Shown: piece by piece, positions 8,506-19,100 of the stretch
Layout: every line of letters starts with the position of its first letter
How positions within the stretch are numbered: position 1 is the first letter of the stretch
Virus record (IMG/VR): IMGVR_UViG_3300010885_037795
Location: 1-64,000 of that record
Length of the DNA: 64,000 nt
Direction: 5' to 3' (one strand)
Origin: a virus
The notes under the pieces: model-generated
Databases searched by the model: none
Seen by the model: the letters and a program-made list of their open reading frames with translations, nothing else
What the model was told of the DNA's origin: nothing
Translations under genes and position numbers: made by a program

Positions 8506-8534
8506 ATTGTAGCGAATAAATACTAAAAGAGCAA
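8506..8534 (-). promoter_or_regulatory. Sigma70-like early promoter for the 55-47-46 operon
   Basis: On the minus strand a -35 element TTGCTC (8529-8534) and a -10 element TACAAT (8506-8511) are separated by exactly 17 bases. The predicted start near 8499 leaves a leader of about 18 bases containing the TAGGAT ribosome-binding region of gene 55. A rightward late-promoter octamer lies inside the spacer. Confidence 0.55.
8515..8525 (+). promoter_or_regulatory. Late promoter (AATAAATACTA) for the baseplate genes
   Basis: AATAAATACTA matches the T4 late promoter (TATAAATACTATT) at all positions but the first. The predicted start is near 8528, about 20 bases before the 48-like gene, and leaves its AGAGG ribosome-binding site in the leader. 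It sits within the spacer of the opposing early promoter. Confidence 0.65.
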
Positions 8535-8548
8535 GAGGAATCTTAAAC

Positions 8549-9523
8549 ATGGCGCTATTAGATGGACAGGGTAATCCTGTTCGATCCGGTGATGGATCAA
8601 TTGTACAAACAGGGTCGGACATACCAAATGACGGGCCTGCAGGACCACGTCCGCCACCTCCGAGCTGGGCTGACTTCAAAGAAAAAGCAGGTAGTCTACT
8701 TAAAAAAGGTGCTGACCTATTAGATCCTAGCAAAGCGCGAATGGCCATTGCTGGGTTGCTATCTGGTGGAGCAAACAGCGACGCCACCCGAGATCCGGCA
8801 GCAACAAAAGCAGGATTTGCGTCAGGTGGCGGCGGAACAAACCTAGGATTAGGTATATCAAACGGACAAGTTAGCTTGTCTGAAGACTGGAGAGTGGCCA
8901 TTAGTTTACCTTCTGGTGCAAGAACATTGTTTTGGCGTAACGGTGAAAACTCAATCATGAGTCCGTTGGTCACAACAGACGGCGTTATATTTCCATACAC
9001 GCCAAACATCACAGTAACACATAATGCTCGTTACGGCGAAACTAAACTCACACATAGTAATTATTCCGCATTCTTCTACGAGGGATCAGAAGTTCAAGCA
9101 ATTAGTATTTCTGGCGAATTCACTGTGCAAACAGAGTGGGAAGGACGTTACCTGTTGGCGGCCATTTACTTTTTTAGATCTGCTACAAAAATGTTCTTTG
9201 GTCGAGATATGAATCCAGTAGCAGGTACACCTCCACCAATGGTCACACTAGACGGGTACGGAGCACACTACTTTCCAGGAGTTAACTGTGTGATCACAAG
9301 TTTTGCACACACCATGCCGGCAGACGTAGACTATGTGGAAATTCCAACAGGACTAGAAGGACAAGAGCCAGGCAAAGCCAGCTATGTTACCAGCACAAGA
9401 TTGCCCACAGTGAGTACTATTGCTATTACCCTACAGCCAATCTATAGTAGGAATCAAGTTGCTGACTTTAGTCTTAATGATTTTTCTAGTGGTACCATGC
9501 TCAAGCGCGGAGGCTTTATCTAA
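8549..9523 (+). CDS. 48: Baseplate tail-tube cap protein, gp48-like
   Basis: This 324-residue protein opens the rightward baseplate operon. Residues 1-110 are Gly/Pro/Ala-rich and look disordered. The remainder is a beta-rich domain with IFPYTPNITVTHNARYG, THSNYSAFFYEG, ISISGEFTVQTEWEGRYLLA and FFRSATKMFFG. I associate this pattern with the gp48/gp54 tube-initiation proteins of cyanophage-type myoviruses. Such proteins sit on the central hub and start polymerisation of the tail tube. The gene is followed with a 3-base overlap by the gp53 gene. AGAGG lies upstream of the ATG. The choice between gp48 and gp54 is a judgement from memory, so the number is less sure than the role. Confidence 0.6.
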   Translation: MALLDGQGNPVRSGDGSIVQTGSDIPNDGPAGPRPPPPSWADFKEKAGSLLKKGADLLDPSKARMAIAGLLSGGANSDATRDPAATKAGFASGGGGTNLGLGISNGQVSLSEDWRVAISLPSGARTLFWRNGENSIMSPLVTTDGVIFPYTPNITVTHNARYGETKLTHSNYSAFFYEGSEVQAISISGEFTVQTEWEGRYLLAAIYFFRSATKMFFGRDMNPVAGTPPPMVTLDGYGAHYFPGVNCVITSFAHTMPADVDYVEIPTGLEGQEPGKASYVTSTRLPTVSTIAITLQPIYSRNQVADFSLNDFSSGTMLKRGGFI

Positions 9524-9825
9524 TGTCAGCAAACTATAACAAAACCAGTCCATACTATGGAACAGATAAATTTGGACCTTTCTTGGACATAATGAAATTC
9601 CGAGCAATACCAAAACGTCCAGATGATGTGACTTACATAATTGACCGGGTGTACAAGTATCGGCCTGATTTATTGGCATATGACTTGTACAACGATACAT
9701 CACTGTGGTGGGTGTTTGCTGTGCGCAATCCCAATGTTCTTAAAGATCCAGTTTTTGATTTTGTGCCAGGCGCAACTATTAGAATTCCTAAAAAAGAAAC
9801 ACTAGCCGAAGCACTGGGGGTCTAA
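9523..9825 (+). CDS. 53: Baseplate wedge protein gp53
   Basis: This 100-residue protein carries the conserved gp53 core: YRPDLLAYDLYNDTSLWWVF, then RNPNVLKDPVFDF and a C-terminal LysM-like end (FVPGATIRIPKKETL). In T4, gp53 is the last wedge component and drives joining of six wedges around the hub. The protein is shorter than T4 gp53 (196 residues) but of the size usual in marine relatives. GGAGG at 9509-9513 gives a nine-base spacer to the ATG, which overlaps the preceding stop by one base. Confidence 0.85.
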   Translation: MSANYNKTSPYYGTDKFGPFLDIMKFRAIPKRPDDVTYIIDRVYKYRPDLLAYDLYNDTSLWWVFAVRNPNVLKDPVFDFVPGATIRIPKKETLAEALGV

Positions 9826-9828
9826 CAC

Positions 9829-12800
9829 ATGGCAGCGGTCAACAAAACAGACTCGGCAAATGGCGCCAGCATAATTTACGCCTACAACAGCGATACTGTC
9901 AAAACAGTTGAAGTTACCGGCCCTGATGGCACACTATTGGCCACGGCCAATACCAGCCTGTTGACCGCAGCCGACATTGTCAAAAAACTAAACGTTGAAC
10001 AAACAAATCAGTTGGGCTTGGCAAAAGAATTCCAGACAAGCGTAAATCAAATACAACAGCAACTACAAGCCACAGACCTTACTCCTCGACAAAAAACAAC
10101 ATTAGACTATCAGTTGAAACTTGCGCAGGGTGGAGCCGCCCGTGCTGACGCCAATGCCACTGCCGTTGCAGCCGCCATACAAAGTATACAAGCAAATTTT
10201 GATTCTAACTTTGCTGGACTAGAAAAACAACTCAAAGACAATCCGTCGGCTGAAGACACAGCCGCCAAAGAAGAAGCACAGTCCGACACAGCAGATGCTG
10301 ATGAAGACGTTGCTGAGGACGACGATAATACAGACCCTGAAGATTTGGATGATGACGAAACATCAAACATTGACGATGAAGAAGATGGTGGCCAAGACGG
10401 CAACGAATCAGACACAGACTGGGATAGCCCGGGCCAAGAAGATCCAGACAACGAAGCCAGTGATCTAAACTCAGACGAATCGTCTGCTGAAACTGCTCAA
10501 CTGCAAGCACAAAACGACGGTACCACTACTGGTGATACCACTGCTAAAAAATATCGATTGGTTGACAATCCCTTACACGATTTTGCAAGTTACACATATC
10601 AATTGGCTTTGCATGCATTGTCTGACTCAGACTACAATAGATTAGTGGACAATGATTCAGGGTGGGTACCAACATCAACCCTGATTGTTAGTGCTGGTCG
10701 CAGAGGCGGCGCAGGATCTGGTTTTGAGCGACAACCTTTATTTTACGAAGACTTTTATTTCAACGACTTTAAGATGACAACTATTGTGGGATTAAACAAT
10801 GGTAAAAAATCAACCAATGCAGTTGATATTGCTTTTTCACTATTTGAACCCACTGGACTCACGCTGATCAATCGATTGGTAGATGTTAGTGCAAGCGCAG
10901 GCATTGGCGCTAAAAACTATCTTGAAATGCCATACCTGTTGCAAATAGATTTTCATGGCTACACTGACATCGAAGGACAGACTGGAGAAGCAATACAGTT
11001 ACTCAACGAACGCAAGTACATTCCTATCAGGATAACTGAGATGAAAATCAAAGTTGGTGTGAATGGCGCAGAGTATGCATGCAAGGCTATTCCCTTTAAC
11101 CATCAAGCATTCAACGATACAGTGAGTGCTACTCCTGCAAACTTTGAGGTAAGTGCAAAAAACCTACAGCAATTTTTTGAAAACACAGTGGCAGACAATG
11201 TGGTAAAGCAAAAAGAACGTGAAGAGCAAGACAAAAAAGAACTAGAACGATTGCAAAGAGCGTCTGCTACTCCAGAACTCACTGCACGTGAATCAGAAGA
11301 CATTGACAAGAGCATTGCGGCAAAAAAAGAACAGTTGGCCAAAGACGGCACATACACTGTGACCAGTTATACTGCGGCATACAATGCATGGCAGAAGGCC
11401 GCAGCCGAACATCAGAAAGGTAAAAATCAACAGCAGGTTACCTACAACGAAGTGCGGGTGGTATTTGCAGATGAGATTTTAGCCAACGATGGCGGCACAA
11501 TGGTTATTTCAGAGGAGCAGTCACCAAAGAAAGTACCAATGGCCAATGCGTCAGACCCCAAGCAAGTGCAAGCCGCTAGACGTGCCAATGCTGGCGCAGG
11601 TAACTCTGGCCCGGACTTCCAACGAGGTACATTCAACATGTACATGGGCACCAGCGTGATGGAAGTGATCAACGTTGCCATGCGAAACAGCAAGTTCATT
11701 AGAGACCAAGTCAAAGATCCAACCCAGGAAGGCAATGACGCACAAAAAATAGCTGACAAGATGGACGAAAACAAACCACTTGTTTGGTGGAAGATTGTGC
11801 CACATATCAAGCTCAAAGATTTTGACCCTGACAAAAACAAGTACAGCAAAATTATCACCTACTATGTGAACACACACGAATACTATAATAGAAAACACCC
11901 ATATGGTCCACAGGGTTTGCCCAAAGGCTGGGTCAAGAAGTATAGTTACATGTACACCGGACAAAACAGAGATGTATTAGATTTCAACATTGACTTTGAC
12001 ACCCTGTACTACACTGCAATCAACATTGACCGTGGCAAGAGCACAGCCACACAAAGCACCAAGCAAGGTGGCAGTCAAGAAGATGAATTGAACAAGCAAG
12101 GAGATACCGTTACTCCAAAACCAAACAGTGCATCTCCGATCATGCGAGAAAACGTTGCAGAACTCCCTGCGGTAACTGGGTCTGGTGATGCCAAGCGCGA
12201 CAGCAAAACACAAGCAGTGGCCGGCCTTGCCAACGACATCTACAGCGGCAGTCGTGGCGACATGATCAACCTCAAGATCAAAATCATCGGCGATCCTACA
12301 TTTATCAAACAAGATGATATTTTTATTAATCCAGGGCAAGCACAGTACAATGCCAACATGAAAGACGATCCGGTTGTTACCAAGAACAACAGCATTCGCA
12401 CAGACACCGGAGAAATACATTGTCTAGTAGAATTTTACAGCCCCACAGACCTCGACGAAAAAACAGGGCTGTTGACCTACGAAGGGCGTTGGCGCAGAAG
12501 TTTGTTCAGCGGAATCTATCGTATACTTACTGTGGAAAGTACATTCAGCAAAGGTAAATTTGAACAGTCATTGGACATGATACGATTGTTTAATCAACCC
12601 GAGTACGATTACGAAATCAAGCGTGACGCAGACATGAGCAAAGAGCGACAGCCAGATCAGACCATAGATCAAGGTAACGAACAGAGTGACACTGAACCAT
12701 TGGCACTGCCTGAAACAGCAGACTATACCGAGTCCGATGGCGGCGGTAGCGATGCTGAAGAAGATTTTGACGATCCAAATCAAATTGAAGACGAAGAGCC

Positions 12801-13404
12801 CAATGACGAACCAGAGTTGTTAAATCCTGAGGATGAGGATGAGTACAATGAACTCAATACTGATCTTGAAGATGCAGACGAACAAGATATCGACGACTGG
12901 GACGAGGACAATGCAGATGATCCTGAAGATGAAGAAGCGGTGCTTGACGATGCTGATCAAGAAGAAGCCGGTGGTAGTGACGCAGTTGATGAAACCCTGG
13001 CACAGGCCGAGAACTCACTGGCAGAAGTCCAAGCAAACTTAGATGACACCGCTGAACTACAAGCGCAAGCAAACGCAATGGCAGCAGACCTAACCAGTAC
13101 AGACCCTGTTGTTCGTCAACGTGCAGCGCAGGCATTCTTAGACGGCCCTGCAAGTGCTCTTGCTACTGGAGCTGAAGGAATTGTTACGCTGACGGAAGAC
13201 TTAATCAGCACAATGAGAACCGCACAGTCTAGTGCAGAATTCCAAGAAAAAGCAACAGATGACGAAAAAGCCGAAGTTGAAGCGGCAATCACTCAAATGG
13301 AAGGTGATCTACCTAAACTTAGACAAGGCGCAACTGATGCAAGAGCCGCACTTGTTAAAGCCAAAGCTGAATTGATCGCCAACCCAATTAGCAATCAAGG
13401 ATAA
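9829..13404 (+). CDS. Large baseplate hub-type structural protein with acidic linkers
   Basis: The 1,191-residue protein lies between gp53 and gp5, where cyanophage-type genomes carry a large baseplate structural protein. The central part (about 240-960) contains beta-rich segments reminiscent of gp27/gpD-like hub proteins, such as YLLQIDFHGYTDIEG, IPIRITEMKIKVG and GDMINLKIKIIGDP. Two strongly acidic, repetitive stretches flank it: residues about 140-230 (runs such as DADEDVAEDDDNTDPEDLDD) and about 950-1070. N- and C-terminal parts are Ala/Gln/Glu-rich and probably coiled coil. It may serve as the hub ring that gp5 plugs. I cannot show homology to T4 gp27 directly. The acidic tracts could act as flexible, calcium-binding or DNA-mimicking linkers, but that is speculation. 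Confidence 0.55.
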   Translation: MAAVNKTDSANGASIIYAYNSDTVKTVEVTGPDGTLLATANTSLLTAADIVKKLNVEQTNQLGLAKEFQTSVNQIQQQLQATDLTPRQKTTLDYQLKLAQGGAARADANATAVAAAIQSIQANFDSNFAGLEKQLKDNPSAEDTAAKEEAQSDTADADEDVAEDDDNTDPEDLDDDETSNIDDEEDGGQDGNESDTDWDSPGQEDPDNEASDLNSDESSAETAQLQAQNDGTTTGDTTAKKYRLVDNPLHDFASYTYQLALHALSDSDYNRLVDNDSGWVPTSTLIVSAGRRGGAGSGFERQPLFYEDFYFNDFKMTTIVGLNNGKKSTNAVDIAFSLFEPTGLTLINRLVDVSASAGIGAKNYLEMPYLLQIDFHGYTDIEGQTGEAIQLLNERKYIPIRITEMKIKVGVNGAEYACKAIPFNHQAFNDTVSATPANFEVSAKNLQQFFENTVADNVVKQKEREEQDKKELERLQRASATPELTARESEDIDKSIAAKKEQLAKDGTYTVTSYTAAYNAWQKAAAEHQKGKNQQQVTYNEVRVVFADEILANDGGTMVISEEQSPKKVPMANASDPKQVQAARRANAGAGNSGPDFQRGTFNMYMGTSVMEVINVAMRNSKFIRDQVKDPTQEGNDAQKIADKMDENKPLVWWKIVPHIKLKDFDPDKNKYSKIITYYVNTHEYYNRKHPYGPQGLPKGWVKKYSYMYTGQNRDVLDFNIDFDTLYYTAINIDRGKSTATQSTKQGGSQEDELNKQGDTVTPKPNSASPIMRENVAELPAVTGSGDAKRDSKTQAVAGLANDIYSGSRGDMINLKIKIIGDPTFIKQDDIFINPGQAQYNANMKDDPVVTKNNSIRTDTGEIHCLVEFYSPTDLDEKTGLLTYEGRWRRSLFSGIYRILTVESTFSKGKFEQSLDMIRLFNQPEYDYEIKRDADMSKERQPDQTIDQGNEQSDTEPLALPETADYTESDGGGSDAEEDFDDPNQIEDEEPNDEPELLNPEDEDEYNELNTDLEDADEQDIDDWDEDNADDPEDEEAVLDDADQEEAGGSDAVDETLAQAENSLAEVQANLDDTAELQAQANAMAADLTSTDPVVRQRAAQAFLDGPASALATGAEGIVTLTEDLISTMRTAQSSAEFQEKATDDEKAEVEAAITQMEGDLPKLRQGATDARAALVKAKAELIANPISNQG

Positions 13405-13407
13405 TGT

Positions 13408-15678
13408 ATGGCAATTGATAAAAGAACAGGCTCACGACCACCCAAGTGGACAGATCGCAACAACAGTCCCGGCATACGATTAGATTCGGGTCCTTACGAA
13501 GCTGTGGTCAAAAACAATCTTGATCCCACACGATCTGGTAGACTGCAGATATGGATACCTGACATGGGTGGTGATCAGAACAATCCCTTAAACTGGCGCA
13601 CAGTAAACTATGCCAGTCCTTACATGGGTGTGACCAATCAGCCTACTGGGGAGAAAAATGTAAACAATGCCTACGAGAACACTCGCAACACCTACGGGTT
13701 CTGGGCAGTGCCACCTGACATTGGTAACACAGTATTGTGTACATTCATTGCAGGCGATCCTGATCGTGGCTACTGGTTTGCTTGTGTGCTAAACAACCTT
13801 AGTCATGGCATGATTCCAGCCAATGGTGGCAGTCAGATATTTGACAAGAGCTTGATCAAAGACGAAGAGCTTAAAAAAGCAGTGACTGATCAATCAGTCA
13901 TGCCACTGAGTGAGTTCAATGAAAACGACAAGAAAAACATCAACAGCGATTTTTATTATACCAAGCGTCCAATACACGAGTTCCAGGCCAAAATTTTAGT
14001 TAATCAAGGACTAGATAGAGATCCTATTCGTGGCGCAATTGGTAGCTCTAGCATGCGAGATATTCCTAGTCAAGTTGTGGGTATCAGCACACCGGGCCGC
14101 CCTTTTGACAAAGATCCGGTCGACGATCCCAACTACGCAACCAAGATAAATGAAGGCAAGATCAAAGAAGAAGACTATGCAGTGCGTGTGCGCAAAGGTG
14201 GACACAGTATAGTCATGGACGATGGCGAGCCAAACGAAACTGGTGCAAATCAGCTCATGCGTTTCCGTACAGCCGCTGGTCACCAGATATTGATGAACGA
14301 CACCGACCGTGTGATTTACATTGCCAACAGTGATGGGTCTGCATACGTAGAACTAGCTGGATCGGGGCATGTTCACTTGTTTGCCGGCCGTGGACTCAAC
14401 ATTAGATCAGTGGGAGACATAAATCTGCACACTGACACGTCAATGAATATAAATGTGGGCAAAGATTTTAATCTTTCTGTTGCTGGTAAAATCAACATAG
14501 AAAGCAATGAGCTCAATCAAACCAGCGTAGGTGCTAGTACATTGTTTGGTGCAACTTATAATATTGGTAGCACAGGCGGCATCAATGTACAAAGCAGTGC
14601 TGGAACAAATATCACTGCCGGTGGCGACATACGTCAACAAGGTAGTAAAGTTTATCTCAACTCTGGCGCAGGGCAAGGTGTCACTGCGCCCAAAGCTATT
14701 CCCAAACTCACACATGATAACGTGGAGCCAGATTCAAGACTTGGTGGCCGCTATGAGATCAAAGCTGGCAAAATAACAAGTATTGTGGGCATTGCACCCA
14801 CACATGAACCTTGGGCACGTGGCGCAGGCACTCCACAGTCTGGTGGTGCTACTGCCACTCCTGCTGCCACCGCTGCTGCCACACAAGCCGCTGCCGCTGG
14901 TACTACCACTGGTAAACAAAGTGTTAACGATTTACCACCTCCGGTGGGCAATGTTACCGCAGCCGCAGAGTGCGTGACTAAAAACGTGGTAACAACCGGC
15001 TCAGGTGGCAAATTAACAGACGGTCAAGGCAAGCCAGTCACAACTGGCAGTGGTGGACTGGATCCTGGTCCAGCTGCCGCACAAGGCAAAGCTGTACAGA
15101 AGGCAGCACCGCGTAGTTATCTCACACGTACAGACAATCCAAGTCCCCCAGGCGGCGTTGGTCCATTGAGCCAGTATCAGGTAAAATGCATAATGACAGC
15201 CATGGGCTATACAGAAAGTAACTTTAACTATGCTATTAGCAACACCATTGGCTATGTGGGCAAGTATCAATTTGGCGCTGCCGCACTGGTAGAAACCAAG
15301 TTCCTTAAACGTGATTACTATACTAACCAAGCTGGTAATAAAAATGGCTGTTGTAAGGTACAGCAAGCATGGACAGGACGATCTGGTTGCAACTCGCTAG
15401 ACGACTGGTTCAAGAACCCAGGCGCTCAAGAACAAGCAATGTTTGAATTGATCACAATGAACTACAAGCAAATGGTCGGTGCCAAAGCAATCAAACCCGA
15501 TGATGACTTGTGTACCATTGCTGGAATGATCTGTGTGGCACAATTATTGGGTGGTGCAGGTGCTAGAAAATGGCGGTCAACTGCCGCAGGCGCAGATGCA
15601 TACGGCAGCACAGGTGAAAAGTATTTCAATATTGGACGCTATGCCATTGACGTTTTAGCTAATCCTAATGCCAAATAA
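13408..15678 (+). CDS. 5: Baseplate central spike gp5 with C-terminal transglycosylase-like domain
   Basis: This 756-residue protein is the central puncturing device. Residues about 27-130 form the gp5 OB-fold (LDPTRSGRLQIWIPDMGG, FWAVPPDIGNTVLCTF, GDPDRGYWFACV). Residues about 300-420 are beta-helix-like repeats (DINLHTDTSMNINVG, FNLSVAGKINIES) expected to trimerise as a needle. An Ala/Thr/Pro/Gly-rich linker (about 470-580) joins a C-terminal muralytic domain. That domain has GYTESNFNYA with a probable catalytic Glu603, then GYVGKYQFGAAAL, which fits the lytic transglycosylase fold. T4 gp5 instead has a T4-lysozyme domain between the OB-fold and the helix, so both the position and the fold of the enzyme differ. 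It would open peptidoglycan during DNA entry. Confidence 0.85.
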   Translation: MAIDKRTGSRPPKWTDRNNSPGIRLDSGPYEAVVKNNLDPTRSGRLQIWIPDMGGDQNNPLNWRTVNYASPYMGVTNQPTGEKNVNNAYENTRNTYGFWAVPPDIGNTVLCTFIAGDPDRGYWFACVLNNLSHGMIPANGGSQIFDKSLIKDEELKKAVTDQSVMPLSEFNENDKKNINSDFYYTKRPIHEFQAKILVNQGLDRDPIRGAIGSSSMRDIPSQVVGISTPGRPFDKDPVDDPNYATKINEGKIKEEDYAVRVRKGGHSIVMDDGEPNETGANQLMRFRTAAGHQILMNDTDRVIYIANSDGSAYVELAGSGHVHLFAGRGLNIRSVGDINLHTDTSMNINVGKDFNLSVAGKINIESNELNQTSVGASTLFGATYNIGSTGGINVQSSAGTNITAGGDIRQQGSKVYLNSGAGQGVTAPKAIPKLTHDNVEPDSRLGGRYEIKAGKITSIVGIAPTHEPWARGAGTPQSGGATATPAATAAATQAAAAGTTTGKQSVNDLPPPVGNVTAAAECVTKNVVTTGSGGKLTDGQGKPVTTGSGGLDPGPAAAQGKAVQKAAPRSYLTRTDNPSPPGGVGPLSQYQVKCIMTAMGYTESNFNYAISNTIGYVGKYQFGAAALVETKFLKRDYYTNQAGNKNGCCKVQQAWTGRSGCNSLDDWFKNPGAQEQAMFELITMNYKQMVGAKAIKPDDDLCTIAGMICVAQLLGGAGARKWRSTAAGADAYGSTGEKYFNIGRYAIDVLANPNAK

Positions 15679-15681
15679 ATA
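15674..15681 (+). promoter_or_regulatory. Late-promoter-like octamer overlapping the end of gene 5
   Basis: AATAAATA followed by CTATTA matches the T4 late consensus closely. It spans the gene 5 stop codon and ends only five bases before the gp25 ATG at 15687. The predicted transcription start therefore coincides with the start codon, and a transcript from here would be leaderless. Confidence 0.5.
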
Positions 15682-15686
15682 CTATT

Positions 15687-16073
15687 ATGGCTAAAAATAT
15701 ATATCGCGGATTCAGCACACACAATCGTCGAAACAACTTTCAAGTGAGCGACTATGACCTGGTACGCCAGGATCTATTCAATCACTTTAATATCCGTAAA
15801 GGTGAAAAACTCATGAACCCAAATTTTGGAACTATTATTTGGAACATGCTGTTTGACCCTCTTACCACAGAAACAAAGAAGATTATGATTGACGATGTAC
15901 GGCGTATTGTAAACTACGATCCTAGGATCGCAGTACAAAACGTGATATTGAACGAATTTGATCGCGGACTACAAATTGAAATAGAACTAACCTATCTTAC
16001 CACCAATCAGACTGACAGACTAAGTATGAATTTTGATAGAGATAGCATGAAACTGACCCGATCATCACAATAA
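15687..16073 (+). CDS. 25: Baseplate wedge protein gp25
   Basis: This 128-residue protein is the gp25/GPW-type wedge subunit, one of the most conserved baseplate proteins. The visible core includes YDLVRQDLFNHFNIRKGEKL, then NPNFGTIIWNMLFDPL, then DVRRIVNYDPRI, the usual gp25 order. With gp6 and gp53 it forms the wedge core next to the sheath. Length is nearly identical to T4 gp25 (132). A late-promoter motif abuts its start codon. No strong ribosome-binding site is seen within ten bases, so translation may depend on coupling to gene 5 or on a leaderless start. Confidence 0.92.
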   Translation: MAKNIYRGFSTHNRRNNFQVSDYDLVRQDLFNHFNIRKGEKLMNPNFGTIIWNMLFDPLTTETKKIMIDDVRRIVNYDPRIAVQNVILNEFDRGLQIEIELTYLTTNQTDRLSMNFDRDSMKLTRSSQ

Positions 16074-16093
16074 AATACCGTTATTATTGTGCC

Positions 16094-16101
16094 AATAAAT
16101 A
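16094..16101 (+). promoter_or_regulatory. Late promoter (AATAAATAC) before gene 6
   Basis: AATAAATAC lies in the 49-base gap between gene 25 and gene 6. The predicted start near 16107 leaves a leader of about 16 bases before the gene 6 ATG. Confidence 0.6.
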
Positions 16102-16122
16102 CGATAACAGGGCAAAAAATAC

Positions 16123-19100
16123 ATGGCTATCACTACTCGGCAAACAGATTTACTAGTACAGCAGGACTGGAAAAAGATATATCAGACGTTTCAAAACGCT
16201 GACTTCACTGCTTACGACTTTGAAACCTTGCGCAAGTCAATGATTGACTACTTGCGTACATACTACCCTGAAGACTTTAACGACTTTATTGAAAGCAGTG
16301 AATACGTTGCCCTGATTGATTTGATTGCTTTCCTAGGACAAAGCCTGGCCTTTCGCGCAGACTTGAATGCACGTGAAAACTTCCTGGACACCGCAGAACG
16401 CCGAGACAGCATTCTCAAGCTAGCCCGCTTGATCAGCTACAACCCAAAGCGCAATATATCATCAGCTGGTGTGTTGAAGTTTGATGCAATCCAAACAACT
16501 GAAACTTTATTTGACAGTCAAGGACTAAACCTAAGTAACATTCCTGTTACCTGGAACGATCCGGGCAATGATAACTGGCAGGAACAGTTTTACACTGTGC
16601 TAAATGCAGCCTTTGTTGACAGCCAGGTGATTGGCAAACCAGGTGGCACTGGAACCATTGCTGGCGTAAAAACTGACGAGTATGCAATCAACATGCTGCC
16701 AAACATTGTGCCAACATTCAAATTTGAATCCACTGTGAACGGTAGTTTAACAAAGTTTGAATTGCTCAGTGCAACTACTGCGGGCAAAGAATACATCTAC
16801 GAAAAAGACCCCAAGCCTACTAGGATTTTCAACATTCTTTATCGTAACGACAATCTAGGCAACGATAGCATCAACACAGGTTTCTTCTTGTACTTCAAAC
16901 AAGGTGAACTTAAAACGCTGGACTTTACACTGACAGAACGCTTACCAAACCGCGTGGTGTCAGTCAATGTGGACAATATCAACAATACCGATGTTTGGTT
17001 GTATGGTTTGGACAGCAATGGTAACATCAATGAGCTGTGGGAGAAAGTTCCTGCTGTTAGTGGTACCAACGTGATTTATAATTCTAGTACCAACAAGAAC
17101 TTGTACCAAATCAATACTCGTGCAAACGATCAAATTGATCTAGTGTTTGGTGACGGCGCACTGGCCAATGTACCACAAGGCTCATATCGTGCATTTTATC
17201 GTGTGAGCAACGGAATTGGCTATCGCATTACTCCAGACGAAATGCAGAACATTGTTCTACCTATTGCCTATGTAAACCGTAATGGCCGCACAGAGCAATT
17301 GACTATTCGTTGCAGTTTGCAGTCCACGGTAACCAATGCACAAGCACGTGAAACACTAGATGAGATACGTACCAAAGCACCACAACAGTACTACACACAG
17401 AATCGTATGATCACCGGGGAGGACTATAACATCCTTCCTTACACACAATTTTCAAGTATACTCAAAGCCAAAGCCACCAACCGATCAAGTTCTGGTGTGA
17501 GTCGGTATCTTGACACGCTAGATATCACAGGCAAGTATTCTAGCACAAACATCTTTGCACAAGATGGATTGTTGTACCGCCAGGAAAGTGTAGATGCAGT
17601 GGCGTTTACTAATTCAGCGTCTGGTAATTTGCTGGCAGTGCTTAAAGATCAGATCAACAATAAACTGTTGAACGAAAATAACATTCCGTTCTCACACTTT
17701 TACTACGAAAAATTTGGACGCTTTACTACCACCGATCCAGTTATCAATGGATCTTTGTTCTATGCTGTATGGATACAAATGAGCCTGGCAACAGGACAAA
17801 GCAAAGGCTACCTCACACTAAAACAAACATACGAAGACACACTGGATGCGCAAGGCAATGTAATTAATTCATCAGTGTTACCATTGCCACCATTGAAACT
17901 AAGTTCAGCCGCATCTACTGCGCTACGATTTGTGACACCGGGCTCTATTATTGTATTTGCCGCAAGTAACGATGTAACCAATTTACCAAAATGTTTTGAT
18001 GTCGACAACAAGATCAAACTTGGTTTACCATCAGTTGCAGGAGACAAATTGTATTTGTATGCAACAGTCTTGAGTTTCCAAGGTGACGGCACAGCCGGTG
18101 GTATTCTACAACCTGGTGACGAAGGCCCTGTTGCTATTTCGGTATATGTGCCAAACGGTGCTGTGATTAAAGAAATTATTCCTAAGATTTATAACGAAGT
18201 CGATGACGATACCCTGCGTGATGCAGTGGCATTGATTAACAGTAAAAAGAATCTAGGCATAAGATATGACTCTGTTGCTAAGTTATGGAAAGTTGTTCAG
18301 CCGCAGAATTTGAAACTAACACAGACTGACAGTACTCTTATTGCAAACCCAGCTGCCAATTCTGAATACGATATAACCTACGCCGGCGACACTGCTGGTC
18401 TTGCTCAAGACAGCAGTTGGATTATTGCTTTTGTAAACAGCATCAATGGATACACCATTTACTATCGCCAATTGAACTATGTGTTTGAAAGCACAAGAGA
18501 AACTAAATTTTATTTTGATCCACGTATACGTGTGTATGACACTCGCACTGGAACAGTATTAGATGATCAAATCAAGATTCTCAAGATCAACAGCCAACCC
18601 AACAGCACTAGTGCATTCTTTGATGACCGCACATACTTCATTTACAAAATGATTGTTGACGCCGACGGATACGAAAACACTAGTAAGATTCTTCTAAAAT
18701 TTCCAGATGTGAATCGCGATGGCGTCCCAGATAATCCTGACATTTTCAGAGAAATTGTTGATCCGGCCACAAATACTGCCAACAAGTATGTGTACTTTGA
18801 AAAGACCACAGGACTGTACAATTTTGTAAAATTTGTACCAATTGATGGCACAACAATCAACACACAGTACCAGATCCAAGGCGATATTGAGCGTAATGCT
18901 AGCTTGTATCTAGATGGACAAATTTTTTATGCAACCACTGATGATGCATTTTATGTGTTGAGTGTCACTGTGTCCAATGGTGCAGTAAGTCGCCGAGCCG
19001 TACTAAGTCAAAACTATTTTAGATATCAAGGACGTCAACAGTTGTATTTCCAGTATCGACACAATGCCCCGAGCACTCGTCGTATTGATCCTGCACCCAA

